Shown: positions 52,617-60,447, numbered from the stretch's first letter. The stretch is DNA of 64,000 bases from CAZVBV01 sp964578905 (GCA_964578905.1 CAZOER010000002.1:16263-80262); one strand, 5' to 3'. The notes: generated by a model not told the origin, from the letters alone. A program made the numbers and translations.

Positions 52617-53299
52617 TAGACTTCAGGATTAATTTTGATTCCAGCTCCCATTGTAGAATTAATGGTTACCGTTTTCAAATAATCTTTCTTGAGTCCAGAA
52701 GGTTTTACGTCTTTGATTGCTTTGATAACCGTTACGAGGTTCTCTTCAAGCTTCTTTTCTCCGAAACTTAATTTTCCAAAGAGTGAGTGAACGATTCCGT
52801 TTTTATCGTTTCGGAATTCGATTCGTCCAGCTGAGAGTTCTTGCACAACCTTTTCAACATCGTTTGTTACCGTTCCTGCTTTTGGATTTGGCATGAGTCC
52901 TCGGGGACCAAGCACACGAGCGATTTTCGCGAGAGATTTCATAAGTTCAGGTGTTGCAACCGCAACATCGAAATCGGTCCATCCTTTTGAAACTTTCTCA
53001 ATAAGATCTTCAGCTCCTGCTTCAACAGCACCAGCAGCTTTTGCTAGCTTGATTTTGTCATCTTCACAGAAGACAGCTACTCGTACGTTTTTCCCAGTTC
53101 CGTGAGGAAGAGAGACTGTTGACCGAACTTGTTGGTCAGCGTGTTTTGGATCAATTCCTAATGAAAAGTGTACTTCGGCCGTAGGGTCGAACTTCACCGT
53201 AGAAAGAGAAACCATAAGCTTGAGTGCTTCTGGTAATGAATATTGTTTTTCGCGATCGATTTTATCGTACGCGTTACGGATACTTTTAGACTTGCTCAT
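52616..53299 (-). CDS. rplA: Ribosomal protein uL1
   Basis: 227 residues. L1 binds 23S rRNA at the mobile L1 stalk and often represses its own operon. Conserved features: SLPEALKLMVSLSTVKFDPTAEVH, LGIDPKHADQQVRSTVSLPHGTGK, ARVLGPRGLMPNPKAGTVTNDV (the L1 signature) and the C-terminal GIVHSLFGKLSFGEKKLEENL ... INSTMGAGIKI. The start at 53299 (MSKSKSIRN) is chosen over an upstream ATG that would add 17 atypical residues. The leader reads CCACTAACCCCCTAAAA-ATG, one of the TAACCC leaders of this window. Confidence 0.97.
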   Translation of the reverse strand: MSKSKSIRNAYDKIDREKQYSLPEALKLMVSLSTVKFDPTAEVHFSLGIDPKHADQQVRSTVSLPHGTGKNVRVAVFCEDDKIKLAKAAGAVEAGAEDLIEKVSKGWTDFDVAVATPELMKSLAKIARVLGPRGLMPNPKAGTVTNDVEKVVQELSAGRIEFRNDKNGIVHSLFGKLSFGEKKLEENLVTVIKAIKDVKPSGLKKDYLKTVTINSTMGAGIKINPEV

Positions 53300-53364
53300 T
53301 TTTAGGGGGTTAGTGGTAGAAAATCGCCAGAATGAAGAACTGGCTCCCACAATAAGGTGGCTTT

Positions 53365-53802
53365 TTAAATCTCGGGATCAAGTCCCATTCGTTTCGCTGT
53401 TCCAGCGATAATTTTGACGGCTGCGTCCATATCGTTCGCATTCAAATCTTTCATCTTTGCAGTCGCAACGTTTTCAAGTTGTTTTCGGCTAATCGTTCCA
53501 ATCTTCTCTGTATTTGGCCGTCCTGAACCTTTTGCAATACCAAGTTCTTTCTTGATCAATACTGAAGCGGGTGGAGTTTTGTATTCGAGTTCAAAGCTTT
53601 TGTCTTCAAACACGTAACAAATCACTGGAATGGTAAGTTGTTCTGCCTTTTGGTCAGCTGTCTTGTCGTTAAATTCAGAGCAGAAAGCTTGAATGTTAAT
53701 TCCGTGTTGTCCAAGCACTGGTCCTACTGGAGGCGCTGGAGTAGCAGATCCTGCTTTCAATTGGATTTTAAATTTTGATACAAATGGTTTTTTTGGAGGC
53801 AT
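53365..53802 (-). CDS. rplK: Ribosomal protein uL11
   Basis: 145 residues. L11 binds the GTPase-associated centre of 23S rRNA. The sequence follows the family from FKIQLKAGSATPAPPVGPVLGQHGINI through the C-terminal RNA-binding domain (KTPPASVLIKKELGI, GTISRKQLENVATAKMKDLNANDMDAAVKIIAGTAKRMGL). Full length. It sits between nusG and rplA in the standard order secE-nusG-rplK-rplA, with 65 nt to the rplA start. Confidence 0.98.
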   Translation of the reverse strand: MPPKKPFVSKFKIQLKAGSATPAPPVGPVLGQHGINIQAFCSEFNDKTADQKAEQLTIPVICYVFEDKSFELEYKTPPASVLIKKELGIAKGSGRPNTEKIGTISRKQLENVATAKMKDLNANDMDAAVKIIAGTAKRMGLDPEI

Positions 53803-53827
53803 TTTTTTAATTGAATTAAATTCGGGG

Positions 53828-54376
53828 CTAGATTTTCTTTATAACTTGATTGAAGTCAAGCTCAACTGGAGTTTCTCGATCGAAGATAGAAACCATAACG
53901 GTTACTTTCCCTTTCGCTTTGTTTACTTCAGAGACTAAACCTTCGTAATTTGAGAATGGTCCTTCTTTAATAGTAACCAAATCTCCAACGTTCATCTTAA
54001 TTTCAGTAGTTGGTTCAGAAGCTCCCATTCGTCGCTTAATCACTCCAAATTCTTCAGGAAGCACAGGCACTGGAGTATTTCCAGATCCTACGAATCCCGT
54101 TACGTTTGGTGTATTTCGAACCATGAACCATGACGCGTCGGTCACGATCATGTCTACAAGTACATATCCTGGGAAAAGATTCTTTTCAACTACTTCTTGT
54201 TTTCCTGCTTTCATAACAACCACTTTTTCCTTTGGTACTACAACTTCAAATACATATTCTTGCATTCCCATAGATTCACTTCGTTGTTCAAGTGCCTTCT
54301 TTACAGCATCTTCATATCCAGAATACGTGTGAATTACGTACCAGTTGCGACCGAGGGAAGGATCTTGTTTGGCCAT
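53828..54376 (-). CDS. nusG: Transcription antitermination factor NusG
   Basis: 182 residues. NusG binds RNA polymerase and couples it to Rho or the ribosome. N-terminal NGN domain: NWYVIHTYSGYEDAVKKAL ... VVPKEKVVVMKAGKQEVVEKNLFPGYVLVDM ... WFMVRNTPNVTGFVG. C-terminal KOW domain: GDLVTIKEGPFSNYEGLVSEVNKAKGKVTVMVSIFDRETPVELDFNQV. Typical length with no insertion. It starts two bases after the secE stop, in the conserved secE-nusG-rplK-rplA order. Confidence 0.98.
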   Translation of the reverse strand: MAKQDPSLGRNWYVIHTYSGYEDAVKKALEQRSESMGMQEYVFEVVVPKEKVVVMKAGKQEVVEKNLFPGYVLVDMIVTDASWFMVRNTPNVTGFVGSGNTPVPVLPEEFGVIKRRMGASEPTTEIKMNVGDLVTIKEGPFSNYEGLVSEVNKAKGKVTVMVSIFDRETPVELDFNQVIKKI

Positions 54377-54378
54377 AC

Positions 54379-54555
54379 TTAGAAATTGAGAAGAAAAAGA
54401 ATACCTTCGTTAAAAAGGTAATCGGTGACACCGAGGAATATTCCCACCAAAAGCATGATGGCAATCACGGTTATCATTGAATGAACTGCTTGTTGCTTGG
54501 TTGGCCAAGTAACATTGTTAAGTTCAGCGATTTTGTTTGTAAAAAAGTTTTTCAT
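54379..54555 (-). CDS. secE: Preprotein translocase subunit SecE (58 aa)
   Basis: 58 residues, easily missed because it is below common length cut-offs. Read on the minus strand from ATG 54555 to TAA 54379: an amphipathic N-terminal helix with ELNNVTWPTKQQAVHSM (the conserved L-x3-V-x-WP-x-K motif of SecE) and one membrane helix (ITVIAIMLLVGIFLGVTDYL) ending LLNF. SecE clamps SecY in the translocon. It is the short, single-helix type found outside the gamma-proteobacteria. Its position directly before nusG, with two bases between them, confirms the call. Confidence 0.97.
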   Translation of the reverse strand: MKNFFTNKIAELNNVTWPTKQQAVHSMITVIAIMLLVGIFLGVTDYLFNEGILFLLNF

Positions 54556-54576
54556 GACACAAAAACTACTGGCGGA

Positions 54577-54604
54577 ATTGTGGTCAATTTTTTCCTTTTG
54601 TCAA
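54577..54604 (-). promoter_or_regulatory. Probable secE-nusG-rplKA promoter
   Basis: Minus strand TTGACA (54604-54599), 16 bp, CACAAT (54582-54577), about 21 bases before the ATG. Confidence 0.5.
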
Positions 54605-54665
54605 ACGATTTTTAAACTCTTTAGGACGTATTAAAAGGGGGAGAATCCGTATCCAATGTAAACTC

Positions 54666-54694
54666 TTTCCAACTCTTTGAGTCTTTGGTAGGAT
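54666..54694 (+). promoter_or_regulatory. Possible promoter of the lipoprotein gene
   Basis: TTTCCA (54666-54671), 17 bp, TAGGAT (54689-54694), 29 bases before the ATG. Moderate match. Confidence 0.4.
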
Positions 54695-54723
54695 TGAGCG
54701 TGAAAAGAAACAGAAATACAAAT

Positions 54724-56106
54724 ATGAAAAAAATAGCGATTTTCCTTTTCCTTGCGGTGTTTGTGATCACGGGGTGTGAAGAAAAAGAACCGCCACCGGT
54801 CACTATTTCAGGAAACATTAATGTATGGGTTTCAGAGAATGGTAGTTTTTGGGAAGCGGTGGGGCGAGAATTCATTTCTATTTTCGAATCCCCAAACTTA
54901 ACCGTAACGGTTGTGAGCTTTGAAAATGAAAAAGAACTTCAAAACACACTTCTCAATAGTATGGCAGAGGGGAATGGACCGGATATTGTTTTTACCGATA
55001 GCGACTGGATTGCTCATAACAAAGGAAAACTCGTTCCACTTCAAAATGATGAATCACTGACACCTGAGAAATTTCAACAATTCTTTGTTCCTTCGAGCGT
55101 GGAAACGCTTGTAGAAGATCAAACGATTTGGGGAGTGCCTATCGCCGTGGATACATTAGCGGTGATGTATAACGCGGGACATTTCGCAGAGGTGTTTGAC
55201 GAGGGAGCTGAACTAGCAACGACATGGGAAGGATTTCGTGATCAAGTGGAGGCATTAAATATAAGAAATAAATCATTTCAGCGATTTGCACGAGCAGGTG
55301 CTGCGATTGGAAGAGGGGATAACATTGTCAGAGGAACGGAGACGTGCCTCAATCTTTTTATGCAACTTGTAGGAGATCTCTTTTCGGAGGACGGGACCGA
55401 GGCAATATTCGCAGAAAACAAAGGTGTTACGGCCACAGGAGAACGTGTTGATTTCGCGTTGCAATCACTCAAGTTCTTCCTTGGCTTTGCCAAAGAGAGT
55501 GTGTCCTATCATTCGTGGAACGAACTTTTAGTTGATTCCGAATCAAAGGAGAAAGATTTTGAAGCATTTATAAAAGGAGACGTATCGATGATCTTTGGTA
55601 CCGCTCGGGATTTGAAACATATCGAATCTCTCTTTAAAGAAGTGAGTGACACAATCCCGAAAAACAATGTAAAGGTAGGATTTCTCCCACAGTTTGAAGA
55701 AGTCGGGGATGGCGTTTCTCGTGAAGTTCTCGCATCCGTGAGTGGGCTTGCGGTGACTTCTTCAAGTAAGAATCCAAACTTCTCGTGGCAATTCCTGAAA
55801 TTCGCACTCCAGCTAGAAAACCTGCAAGGTTTTTCTACCACAAGTGGAATTCCATCAGCGCATCAGCAAATACTCGTTCAACAAGAATCAGGAGGGAATA
55901 CTGACGTTTTTATCAGGCAAGCGAAGGTGGCCAAGGCTCATCTTTTCCCGATTCCAAGAACCGACGTACTCGAAGCTTTTGACACGCTTCTTGATCGTAT
56001 TCATGATAATAAAGCAACTCCTTCAGAAGGACTTCTGCAGACCGATGAAGCCCTTACAAATCAAATACAACGCAAACAAACACTCCTTCAAACACTTTCA
56101 AAATGA
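54724..56106 (+). CDS. Lipoprotein extracellular solute-binding protein
   Basis: 460 residues. The lipoprotein signal MKKIAIFLFLAVFVITGC has a good lipobox (VITGC), so Cys18 would be lipidated. The mature part has the fold marks of family 1 binding proteins: NINVWVSENGSFWEAVGREF, TVVSFENEKELQNTLLNSMAEGNGPDIVFTDSDWIA, WGVPIAVDTLAVMYN, then VSMIFGTARDLKHI and GLAVTSSSKNPNFSWQFLKF. Such proteins deliver sugars or other solutes to an ABC permease, but no permease or ATPase follows; the next gene is a Wzy-like membrane protein whose start overlaps this stop (ATGA). The partner and ligand are unknown. Upstream in-frame starts would spoil the signal peptide. Confidence 0.82.
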   Translation: MKKIAIFLFLAVFVITGCEEKEPPPVTISGNINVWVSENGSFWEAVGREFISIFESPNLTVTVVSFENEKELQNTLLNSMAEGNGPDIVFTDSDWIAHNKGKLVPLQNDESLTPEKFQQFFVPSSVETLVEDQTIWGVPIAVDTLAVMYNAGHFAEVFDEGAELATTWEGFRDQVEALNIRNKSFQRFARAGAAIGRGDNIVRGTETCLNLFMQLVGDLFSEDGTEAIFAENKGVTATGERVDFALQSLKFFLGFAKESVSYHSWNELLVDSESKEKDFEAFIKGDVSMIFGTARDLKHIESLFKEVSDTIPKNNVKVGFLPQFEEVGDGVSREVLASVSGLAVTSSSKNPNFSWQFLKFALQLENLQGFSTTSGIPSAHQQILVQQESGGNTDVFIRQAKVAKAHLFPIPRTDVLEAFDTLLDRIHDNKATPSEGLLQTDEALTNQIQRKQTLLQTLSK

Positions 56107-57239
56107 ACATTGATTTTGGCGTCCAACATCAGCGACTCACACAAATAGGTTTGTGGTCTGAACGCGTCGGACTCATTCTTTTTCTCCTTACATTCTGGAT
56201 TCCATTGGGATTTTTCTTAGGAGGGGATCCTTTCTTTTTGGGAATGTTTCAACCAGCTCTTGAAGTGGTCTTTCCGTTTTCAGGGATTGGAATTTTCCTC
56301 GTGTTCTTCGGACAATATATCGCAAAGAAAGAACGCGTACTTTCTCCAAAAACGATCCTTTATATCCTCGGATTCCTAGGCTACGGGGCACTCTCCTCTA
56401 TTTTTTCTTTCCAGCCTGAGACTTCGATGCTCTTTCTCATCCTCTGGACGACAGGGTTCTTGGCGATGGGAACAGGACAGACGTTTTTTATTGAAGGGAA
56501 ATGGAAACGATGGATATTTTTTGCGAGTGTGTTGCTTGGATTTTTAGCTTCGCTCCTCATTCCTCGACTTGATATTTCTCAGTCATTACTCGCAATGGCA
56601 AGTATCTGGGGAATTGTATTTGCCCTCAAAGAACAATCATTCTTTGGTCGAACATTGGTCCTTCTTTTTTACAGTTGGATTATTTTCGCAAGCGGACATT
56701 TGGCACTGACGATTTTCGCGATTCTACTTATCTTCGGATCAAAGCTCTGGCTTCAGGCTGTCAGTAAAGGAAAACAACGACGAGACATTCTTATTACATT
56801 AGCCTTCTTATTTGGGCTCCTTGTGTGGGGACTCATCACACAGCATTTCACGTTGACGATATCCAACCTGTGGCTTCCATCATTTCTCTCGGAATTCAAA
56901 CAAATAATCTTTGGTGTTGGAGAAGGGCAGTTTCTTATCGCCTCACAACACTTTACAAACATGGTGTTGATTCCAGAGGCATTGCACATTACTCCGAGTG
57001 GATTGTTACTGACTCTTTTTGAGAAAGGAATCGTAGGACTCGCGCTTCTTGTAGGACTCGTATTTTTACCGTTTGTGGTTTCTGAAAAAAAGATACTTCT
57101 TCCTTCTGTTCTCACGATTATCTTTTTACTTCTGTTGCCTGATTTAGCATCCACTGAACAAGGGATTCTATTTTTGTTCCCATTCCTCTTTGCAGAGAAA
57201 ACCAACGGAAGAATTTTTAATTTCGCGGAAAGTAAATAA
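56103..57239 (+). CDS. O-antigen ligase/polymerase-like membrane protein
   Basis: 378 residues with about ten to twelve membrane segments. Near the C terminus it has the family-like segment IIFGVGEGQFLIASQHFTNM followed by PSGLLLTLFEKGIVGLALLVGLVF, which recalls the 'G-x-G ... H-N-x2-L ... E-x-G-x2-G' pattern of the Wzy/WaaL superfamily (PF04932 type), with the usual H-N replaced by H-I. These proteins polymerise or ligate glycan units on the outer face of the membrane. ATGA overlap with the lipoprotein gene implies coupled translation. The superfamily is highly divergent, so this assignment is moderate; other polytopic families are possible. Confidence 0.6.
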   Translation: MNIDFGVQHQRLTQIGLWSERVGLILFLLTFWIPLGFFLGGDPFFLGMFQPALEVVFPFSGIGIFLVFFGQYIAKKERVLSPKTILYILGFLGYGALSSIFSFQPETSMLFLILWTTGFLAMGTGQTFFIEGKWKRWIFFASVLLGFLASLLIPRLDISQSLLAMASIWGIVFALKEQSFFGRTLVLLFYSWIIFASGHLALTIFAILLIFGSKLWLQAVSKGKQRRDILITLAFLFGLLVWGLITQHFTLTISNLWLPSFLSEFKQIIFGVGEGQFLIASQHFTNMVLIPEALHITPSGLLLTLFEKGIVGLALLVGLVFLPFVVSEKKILLPSVLTIIFLLLLPDLASTEQGILFLFPFLFAEKTNGRIFNFAESK

Positions 57240-57255
57240 TGCAATAACACCTCTT

Positions 57256-57284
57256 GTCACCCTGAATTTATTTCAGGGTCAGAC
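57256..57284. repeat. Dispersed palindromic repeat (GTCACCCTGAA type)
   Basis: GTCACCCTGAATTTATTTCA followed by GGGTCAGAC, between convergent genes. Confidence 0.65.
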
Positions 57285-57316
57285 TGTTAATTATGCACAA
57301 TAACAACCGTTAGTTT

Positions 57317-57345
57317 GATGCTGAAACAAGTTCAGCATGACAAAA
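57317..57345. repeat. Dispersed palindromic repeat (GATGCTGAAACAAG type)
   Basis: GATGCTGAAACAAGTTCAGC followed by ATGACAAAA. It differs from the 29506/60858 copies by matched changes in both arms (GCTGAA/TTCAGC against CCTGAA/TTCAGG). Confidence 0.7.
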
Positions 57346-57346
57346 A

Positions 57347-58210
57347 TTATTTAAACAAATCCAAGCATCCTCTCAATATTTCCTGAACGGGCAGAGGGGT
57401 TTTTCCTGGTACCTGTGCTTCGTCGATGTAGAGAATTGTGTTCTTGTTACAGGGTAATTCATAAGAGTGCTCAGAGGGCTCCAGAGCCACTTCTGTGAGC
57501 TTTACGTTTCCTCTTACCGTTTCTATATAAATCCCAGGGAACAGGTCAAAGGCGAGGAACTTTTGATATATTCCTTGAGCTGTTTCTTTCTCGGGAAATA
57601 TCTCCCCATCGGCTTTTGTAAACTTTGTACAAAAGGTCGCTTCGTCCTTTTTTTGCGGTTCGCCCTGTAAATCTTGTTCGAGAAAATCAGGAAAGAGCTC
57701 TGCGGTGAATTCCGCAAAGGCTTCAAATATTGAGGACGTATTTTTTCCTTCAATCGGGTATTCTTCCCGCAAGAGAATATCTCCCGCATCGAGCTCGGTT
57801 ACCATCTGTTGGAAGGTGATCCCAGATGTTTCATCACCATTAAGAATAGCGGACTGCACTGGAGAAGCGCCTCTATATTTCGGAAGGAGAGAGAAGTGCA
57901 CATTTACAAATTTCCCCGATTCCAACACTTCACTTGGGAAAATCATACCAAAGGCAATCACAATTCCCAGATCGTAATCATATTTATTCACAATTGTTTT
58001 TAAATCATCTTTACTTCCGATTTCCTCAATTGGCAGTCCTCTTTTCTCTGCGCTGACTTTCACGGGGCAGGGGGTGAGCACTTGTTTTCGTCCGACCTTG
58101 CGATCGGGAAACACACACACGGCCATAATTTCAACGTCCTTCAATTCTGCCAACGCTTCGAGTGAAGGCACTGCAATATCAGGAGTTCCAAAGAAGAGTA
58201 TTTTTTTCAT
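57347..58210 (-). CDS. fmt: Methionyl-tRNA formyltransferase
   Basis: 287 residues. Fmt formylates Met-tRNAfMet with 10-formyl-THF to make the initiator tRNA. Evidence: MKKILFFGTPDIAVPSLEAL, AVCVFPDRKVGRKQVLTPCPVK, the catalytic segment VNVHFSLLPKYRGASPVQSAIL (family N-x-H-x-SLLP-x-YRG), GITFQQMVTELDAGDIL (catalytic Asp in the LDAGDIL motif) and a short C-terminal tRNA-binding domain. The start at 58210 gives the standard N terminus. The divergent PLP-protein gene starts only 20 bp away, so the two promoters must overlap each other's coding sequence. Confidence 0.96.
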   Translation of the reverse strand: MKKILFFGTPDIAVPSLEALAELKDVEIMAVCVFPDRKVGRKQVLTPCPVKVSAEKRGLPIEEIGSKDDLKTIVNKYDYDLGIVIAFGMIFPSEVLESGKFVNVHFSLLPKYRGASPVQSAILNGDETSGITFQQMVTELDAGDILLREEYPIEGKNTSSIFEAFAEFTAELFPDFLEQDLQGEPQKKDEATFCTKFTKADGEIFPEKETAQGIYQKFLAFDLFPGIYIETVRGNVKLTEVALEPSEHSYELPCNKNTILYIDEAQVPGKTPLPVQEILRGCLDLFK

Positions 58211-58230
58211 TTGTGATACCATTTAGCTCG

Positions 58231-58845
58231 ATGAAAATCGTACCTGAAATCTTTGGAAAAATCGAATCAACTGGTGCACAAGTAGTGGTCGTTACGAAGT
58301 ATTTTGATGCAGAGCAAACAAAAGAGGTATTGAAACAATTGAAGAAACAATCGTCTTTTCTTGCGCTCGGAGAGAATCGTATTGGAGACATTGGGGCGAA
58401 AAATATTCCTCGAAAATATGTGCATTTCATTGGAAATATTCAATCAAGAAATGTGTCGAGCATTATGAAGCACTGCTGTGTTGTTCACTCTTTGTGCAAT
58501 GAGAAACACGCCAAAAAACTCAATAAAATCGGAAAAGTAGACGTCTTTATTCAAGTGAATATTTCTCGTGAGCTACAAAAATCAGGAATCTTCCCTGAGG
58601 ATTTGCCTGCGTTTTTGGAAGCGATGAAAGCGTATGAGAAAATTACTATTCTCGGAATCTCTGCCATGGGAGCCGGGGGATTTTCTGAGGAATCAAAACG
58701 AGCAGAATTCATTGGGCTCAAACGACTCCGTGATAAACATTTGCCTGAGGGAAAGATATCTGCCGGTACATCGAGGGACTTTGAAATAGCGCTCGAGGAG
58801 GGGATTGATATTGTGCGCGTAGGGCAAGCGATTTTTGATTTGTAA
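58231..58845 (+). CDS. YggS/PLPBP-type pyridoxal-phosphate homeostasis protein
   Basis: 204 residues. Single-domain alanine-racemase-like barrel that binds PLP and buffers its level; not a racemase itself. Evidence: VVVTKYFD (PLP Lys in the family 'SK' position), LGENRIGD (family GEN-Y/R), VHFIGNIQSRN (HFIG-x-LQ-x-N), the IQVNIS strand, GISAMGAG (G-x-M-x-MG) and the phosphate-binding end SAGTSRDFEIALEEGIDIVR followed by VGQAIF. Shorter than E. coli YggS (234) by trimmed N-terminal helices. An extended -10 (TGATACCAT) ends nine bases before the ATG. It shares a 20-bp divergent spacer with fmt. Confidence 0.9.
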   Translation: MKIVPEIFGKIESTGAQVVVVTKYFDAEQTKEVLKQLKKQSSFLALGENRIGDIGAKNIPRKYVHFIGNIQSRNVSSIMKHCCVVHSLCNEKHAKKLNKIGKVDVFIQVNISRELQKSGIFPEDLPAFLEAMKAYEKITILGISAMGAGGFSEESKRAEFIGLKRLRDKHLPEGKISAGTSRDFEIALEEGIDIVRVGQAIFDL

Positions 58846-58865
58846 AAATTATTGTTTCGTGAATA

Positions 58866-59786
58866 ATGCGAGCGATGAATCCACGGAAAAGGAAACCCAC
58901 GTTTCGATCCATTGCGATTTACACGCATAACAAACCTTCGAAGGAGAAGGAAGAAATTGAGTTCTTGAAAAAGCTTCTCGCTTTTTTTGAGAAGCATGGC
59001 ATCAAAAAGATATCAGGAGATGTTCGAACGGTTTCTATGCTCAAGAACAAAATCACACTCATCGATGATGATGAGAAATTTGATATGAAGATTGGAATCG
59101 GAGGAGACGGAACATTGTTGAAGATGATGAGAACACTGCAAAAGAAAGAAAAAGAAGGACTTATTTTGGGAATCAATTTTGGAACATTGGGATTCCTCTC
59201 TGAGCTCAGCCCAAACAACGCACTGGAAGCTATGGAACAAATCTTAGCGGGAGAGTTTCACATTGATACGAGAATGTTGGTGAAGGCGTTTGTATGGAGA
59301 AAGAATGAACACGGAGTAAAAGAAAAAGTGTACCGAGCCTACGCGCTCAATGATATTGTCTTTGGACATGGAGGACTCGCACGCCTCACGAACTATCATG
59401 TGAAAGTAAACCGTCGAGTGCTTTCAACATACCGATCAGACGGTCTTATCTTTGCCACACCCACAGGTTCTACAGCCTACTCATTATCCGTAGGAGGACC
59501 GATTATCTCACCAGAGATTCACTCTATCCTCGTTACTCCAGTAGCACCGCACACGCTTTCACATCGACCAATCATTCTTCCTTCAAAGAAAGTGATTAAT
59601 TTAACGTTTGAGGGGCGATTTGACGCGATTTCTATGACAATTGATGGACAGATTCACTTCACGCTCAAACCGACTGACGAGGTGTCTATTCAGACAGCAA
59701 CACGACGTGCGCAATTTATCCGACTCAAAGAATCACATTATTTCAAGACATTGCGAAATAAGATGAGTTGGGGAGAGCGACGGTAG
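58866..59786 (+). CDS. nadK: NAD kinase
   Basis: 306 residues. Phosphorylates NAD to NADP with ATP or polyphosphate. The signature IGGDGTLLKMMR (GGDGT about residue 79), GINFGTLGFLSEL, AYALNDIVFGHG (LNDIVF), YRSDGLIFATPTGSTAYSLSVGG (the T-P-T-GSTAYS substrate motif) and the C-terminal RPIILPSKKVINL all match. Typical length. The gene starts 20 bp after the PLP-protein gene, so they probably form an operon. A second ATG at 58875 is possible; an AATAAT box seven bases before it would fit leaderless initiation there. Confidence 0.96.
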   Translation: MRAMNPRKRKPTFRSIAIYTHNKPSKEKEEIEFLKKLLAFFEKHGIKKISGDVRTVSMLKNKITLIDDDEKFDMKIGIGGDGTLLKMMRTLQKKEKEGLILGINFGTLGFLSELSPNNALEAMEQILAGEFHIDTRMLVKAFVWRKNEHGVKEKVYRAYALNDIVFGHGGLARLTNYHVKVNRRVLSTYRSDGLIFATPTGSTAYSLSVGGPIISPEIHSILVTPVAPHTLSHRPIILPSKKVINLTFEGRFDAISMTIDGQIHFTLKPTDEVSIQTATRRAQFIRLKESHYFKTLRNKMSWGERR

Positions 59787-59789
59787 TTA

Positions 59790-59816
59790 TTGACTTTTAG
59801 GACAAAACAGTATAAA
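59790..59816 (+). promoter_or_regulatory. Possible promoter of the 130-aa membrane protein
   Basis: TTGACT (59790-59795), short 15-bp spacer, TATAAA (59811-59816). Confidence 0.4.
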
Positions 59817-59871
59817 GAAGAACTTAGAAAACAGTTCTTTGAGAGTAAATCACCTAAAAGGAAAAACAATC

Positions 59872-60264
59872 ATGCTACAAGTAATGAATTTTTTAGAAGA
59901 CCAAACAATTAGTATTTGGTCACTAGGATTTGTAACACTATTTATTTTAGTATCATTACTAAATCCTGCATCATTCCCATTCTATGGGAAGAAACTAATC
60001 CTTACTGACACGGTTCCGCCAGTTCGTAGTAAAAAATATTTTAAATCAATAAATGCACAAAGGTTTAAAATAGTAAGCAAGTTAGTGCTGATATTCTTTT
60101 TTAGTTGGATCATTATTGGATGCTTCCATGGATTCTTCCGACAATTTAACGATTTTTTTGATTATTTCTGGCCTGTTTTCTTTTGTGGAGTTTTGATACT
60201 CACCCCTCTTTCGATTCTGTTTTACAGAAGACGAGAAAAATGGGGAGAATATCCTGCTTCCTAA
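59872..60264 (+). CDS. Small membrane protein, unknown function
   Basis: 130 residues from the ATG at 59872. This is one of the few genes in the window with a reasonable Shine-Dalgarno site (AAAAGGA ten bases upstream), which decides the start over an in-frame ATG 33 bases earlier. Three membrane segments: about residues 16-35 (IWSLGFVTLFILVSLLNPAS), 71-90 (SKLVLIFFFSWIIIGCFHGF) and 100-119 (VFFCGVLILTPLSILFY), then a basic tail RRREKWGEYPAS. The codon use is more standard and A/T-rich than its neighbours, and together with the SD this could mean recent acquisition. No homology recognised. Confidence 0.65.
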   Translation: MLQVMNFLEDQTISIWSLGFVTLFILVSLLNPASFPFYGKKLILTDTVPPVRSKKYFKSINAQRFKIVSKLVLIFFFSWIIIGCFHGFFRQFNDFFDYFWPVFFCGVLILTPLSILFYRRREKWGEYPAS

Positions 60265-60270
60265 TTATCG

Positions 60271-60307
60271 AAGGGTTTCATCTGAACACGATGAGGCCCT
60301 TTTTTTT
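60271..60307 (+). terminator. Rho-independent terminator
   Basis: GGGTTTCATC (60273-60282) pairs with GATGAGGCCC (60290-60299, two G-U pairs), followed by eight T. Confidence 0.85.
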
Positions 60308-60344
60308 ATGTACTAAATTATGGTATAACGATCGGAATAGTGTA

Positions 60345-60373
60345 TTGACTTCTTGTCAAAAATGGTTTATTAC
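60345..60373 (+). promoter_or_regulatory. Promoter with a long structured leader
   Basis: TTGACT (60345-60350), 17 bp, TATTAC (60368-60373). The start codon at 60515 is about 135 nt away, far longer than any other leader here. A second TATGGTATAAC motif at 60319-60329 is an alternative -10. Confidence 0.5.
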
Positions 60374-60447
60374 GTCTTTCGTATTTTTCCTATTCACAGA
60401 ATATGAGAAATCATTGATGGTTTTTAGTCTTTGAAATAACAGAAATT

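Noticed and set aside
54700..54723. GTG start for the lipoprotein gene
   Set aside because: It would place charged residues (VKRNRNTN) ahead of an otherwise perfect lipoprotein signal starting at 54724.
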